DNA from: Actinomycetes bacterium
Lineage (GTDB): Bacteria > Actinomycetota > Acidimicrobiia > Acidimicrobiales > Bog-793
DNA: 17,710 nt
NCBI GenBank assembly: GCA_021823365.1
Contig: JAKAOD010000007.1
Span: forward strand, 1-17,710
Direction: 5' to 3'
Part shown: positions 15,975 through 17,710 of the stretch, piece after piece
Layout of the letters: each line of letters begins with the position of its first letter
Position numbering within the stretch: the stretch's first letter is position 1
Program-made: the position numbers and the translations under genes
Notes under the pieces: model-generated
Seen by the model: the letters and a program-made list of their open reading frames with translations, nothing else
Told to the model about the DNA's origin: nothing
Database searches by the model: none

Positions 15975-16847
15975 ATGACCGACCAGGAGGTCCCGAGCAA
16001 CCCGGGCGTGACGCCCGGCGCGCCTTGGGCAGGCAGGCGCCCAGTCATCGAGCTGCGTCGCATCGTGAAGACCTACGCCACGGGCGAGGCAGAGGTGCAT
16101 GCGCTGCGGGGCGTCTCGCTGACCGTCGAACGCGGTGACCTCGTCGCCGTCATGGGGGCGTCGGGGTCGGGCAAGACGACGCTCATGAGCATCATCGGCT
16201 GCCTCGACGTCCCGACCCGCGGCCGCTACTGGCTCGACGGCGTCGACGTGCGAACCCTCGACGAGGCCGCGTTGTCCATCGTGAGGAACCGCAAGATCGG
16301 CTTCGTCTTCCAAGCCTTCAACCTCATCCCGCGGGCTCCCGCGATCGCCAACGTCGAGCTCCCCCTCGCCTACGCCGGGGTCCACCGCGCGGAGCGGCGC
16401 GAGCGCGCCCTCGCCGCGCTCGCCGCGGTCGGCCTCGGCGACCGTGCCCACCACGTCCCGAGCGAGATGTCCGGAGGGCAGCAGCAGCGTGTCGCCATCG
16501 CCCGCGCCGTCGTCACCAATCCCCCGCTCGTGCTGGCGGACGAGCCGACCGGCAACCTCGACTCCGCGTCGAGTGCCGACGTCATGCAGATCTTCAGCCG
16601 GCTGAACGCCGCGGGTCGCACAGTCGTGCTCATCACCCACGAGCACGACATCGCCGCATACGCCAAGCGGGTCGTGCGCATCCGCGACGGCGAGATCGTC
16701 GGCGACGAGCGGACGGCCCCCGTCCTCGACGCCCCGCCCGGGCACGACGCCGCACACTTCGACGGGCGCGCGCAGGAAGGCGCGTCGGCGGAGGCGAGCC
16801 AGCAGAGCGACCTTCTCGCTGCGTCGCGCCCGCAGGTATCGCCGTGA
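15975..16847 (+). CDS. MacB/LolD-type ABC transporter ATPase
   Basis: 290 residues, cytoplasmic. All motifs are intact: Walker [10 protein letters not shown] (61-69), Q-loop Gln113 in [10 protein letters not shown], signature [14 protein letters not shown] (165-178), Walker B LVLADEP (185-191) with GNLDS, and the switch His222 in VLITHEHD. The GNLDSxxS and FQxFNLIP patterns are characteristic of the MacB/LolD/FtsE-like group that works with FtsX-like permeases, rather than exporters that pump through fused membrane domains. About 20 residues precede the usual start (PVIELRRI), and a 45-residue Ala/Asp-rich tail follows the domain, of unknown role. The final TGA overlaps the permease GTG by GTGA (16844-16847), so translation is coupled. 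The start ATG 15975 has no strong ribosome site. Confidence 0.92.
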   Translation: MTDQEVPSNPGVTPGAPWAGRRPVIELRRIVKTYATGEAEVHALRGVSLTVERGDLVAVMGASGSGKTTLMSIIGCLDVPTRGRYWLDGVDVRTLDEAALSIVRNRKIGFVFQAFNLIPRAPAIANVELPLAYAGVHRAERRERALAALAAVGLGDRAHHVPSEMSGGQQQRVAIARAVVTNPPLVLADEPTGNLDSASSADVMQIFSRLNAAGRTVVLITHEHDIAAYAKRVVRIRDGEIVGDERTAPVLDAPPGHDAAHFDGRAQEGASAEASQQSDLLAASRPQVSP

Positions 16848-17710
16848 CCGTCCTCGACAACCTTCGCAGCGCCATGCAGGGCCTCGCGTCCAACAAGCTG
16901 CGCTCGTTCCTCACGATGCTCGGCGTGCTGATCGGCGTCGGGGCGGTGATCATCCTCGTCGCCGTGGGGACCGGGTCGTCGGCCCAGGTGCAGTCGAGGA
17001 TCAACGCCCTCGGGACGAACACCCTCACCGTCTTCGGCGGCGGCGCCTTCGGCCCGGGCCGCTCCTCGGGAACCCAGACCCAGCCGGCGCAGCTCACCCT
17101 GGCCGACGTGCAGGCGATCGGAGACCCGAGCCAGGCCCCGGACGTCCAGTCGGTCTCCCCGGTGATCTCGACGAACGTCACGGCGACGTTCGGATCGGCG
17201 TCGACCACGGCGCAGGTGATCGGCAGCACGCCCTCGTACCTGACGGCGGACGACTACACCGTGCAGGCGGGAAGCCCGATCACGTCATCGGACGTGACCA
17301 CCCGGTCCCGCATCGTGCTCCTCGGCCAGACCGTCGTCTCCGACCTGTTCAGCGCGGGGACGAACGTCATCGGCCAGACCATCCAGCTCGGGTCTGCGTC
17401 GTTCCGCGTCGCCGGCGTCCTCGCCTCGAAGGGATCATCGGGGGTGACCAACCAGGACGACGTGATCATCGCCCCCTACACCGCCGTGCAGGACGAGCTG
17501 ACGGGAGAGGCGTCCACCTTCACGCAGCTGATCGTCCAGGCGCGCTCGTCGAGCGCGGTCAGCCTCGCCGAGACGGAGGTCGAGGACATCCTCGCCACCC
17601 AGAGCGGGACGACGGTCGCCAACCTCCCCTTCACGATCCTCAACCAGGCCTCGCTGCTCAGCACGGCGGCGTCGACCTCGAGCACCTTCACCGTGCTCCT
17701 CGGCGCGGTG
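16844..17710 (+). CDS. MacB-type ABC permease, C-terminal part beyond the window
   Basis: From GTG 16844 the frame stays open for 289 codons to the right edge with no stop. It starts [20 protein letters not shown], the usual cytoplasmic entry of MacB/FtsX-like permeases, followed by the first membrane helix [22 protein letters not shown] (about 20-41) and [20 protein letters not shown]. The long external domain (about 55-280) shows the MacB_PCD pattern: [89 protein letters not shown]. The last residues ([11 protein letters not shown]) are probably the start of the second membrane helix, so three further helices are missing. Overlap with the ATPase gene and similar codon use support one operon with the membrane fusion protein. 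Substrate is unknown. Confidence 0.9.
   Translation, partial: MTVLDNLRSAMQGLASNKLRSFLTMLGVLIGVGAVIILVAVGTGSSAQVQSRINALGTNTLTVFGGGAFGPGRSSGTQTQPAQLTLADVQAIGDPSQAPDVQSVSPVISTNVTATFGSASTTAQVIGSTPSYLTADDYTVQAGSPITSSDVTTRSRIVLLGQTVVSDLFSAGTNVIGQTIQLGSASFRVAGVLASKGSSGVTNQDDVIIAPYTAVQDELTGEASTFTQLIVQARSSSAVSLAETEVEDILATQSGTTVANLPFTILNQASLLSTAASTSSTFTVLLGAV

Overview
The window is very GC-rich (about 70% or more by eye) and densely coding, with frequent GTG starts and strong G/C third-position bias. These features, a fumarase close in sequence to the actinobacterial class II enzymes, a RipA-like NlpC/P60 hydrolase and FN3-type modules built on an SVDPNG...YGFRIVATNAYG pattern, point to the phylum Actinomycetota, perhaps an acidimicrobial or thermoleophilic lineage. 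The lineage is inferred; there is no rRNA or other decisive marker. No tRNA, rRNA, CRISPR array, transposase or phage gene was seen.

Layout. Positions 1-7334 look like a surface-glycan region. On the minus strand there is a gene fragment running off the left edge and a large two-domain glycosyltransferase (234-2660). A truncated ABC-ATPase remnant lies just upstream of it (2698-2943). A Tat-exported arylsulfotransferase-like protein follows on the plus strand (3078-4691). Convergent to it is a second, paralogous two-domain glycosyltransferase (4785-7334). Positions 7358-11534 are minus-strand metabolic and accessory genes: a small ferritin-like protein, a short DUF885-type putative metallohydrolase, a dienelactone hydrolase and fumC. 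Positions 11725-17710 are plus-strand: a secreted NlpC/P60 cell-wall hydrolase, a PIG3-like quinone oxidoreductase, then a MacA/MacB-type export operon (membrane fusion protein, ATPase, and a permease cut by the right edge).

How the genes may work together. The two glycosyltransferases and the exported sulfotransferase-like enzyme could build and then modify a cell-surface or secreted glycan; this is inference from proximity and family. The export operon is a clear functional unit: the ATPase and permease overlap by GTGA, and the adaptor ends 17 bases before the ATPase start. Its adaptor is the most unusual protein in the window. A long Ser/Gly/Thr-rich linker and an FN3-like domain are inserted into the coiled-coil hairpin, and the only two cysteines of the 678-residue protein sit exactly at the two ends of that insertion.

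Most long open frames antisense to these genes (up to 935 codons) are by-products of the GC-rich composition and were rejected.
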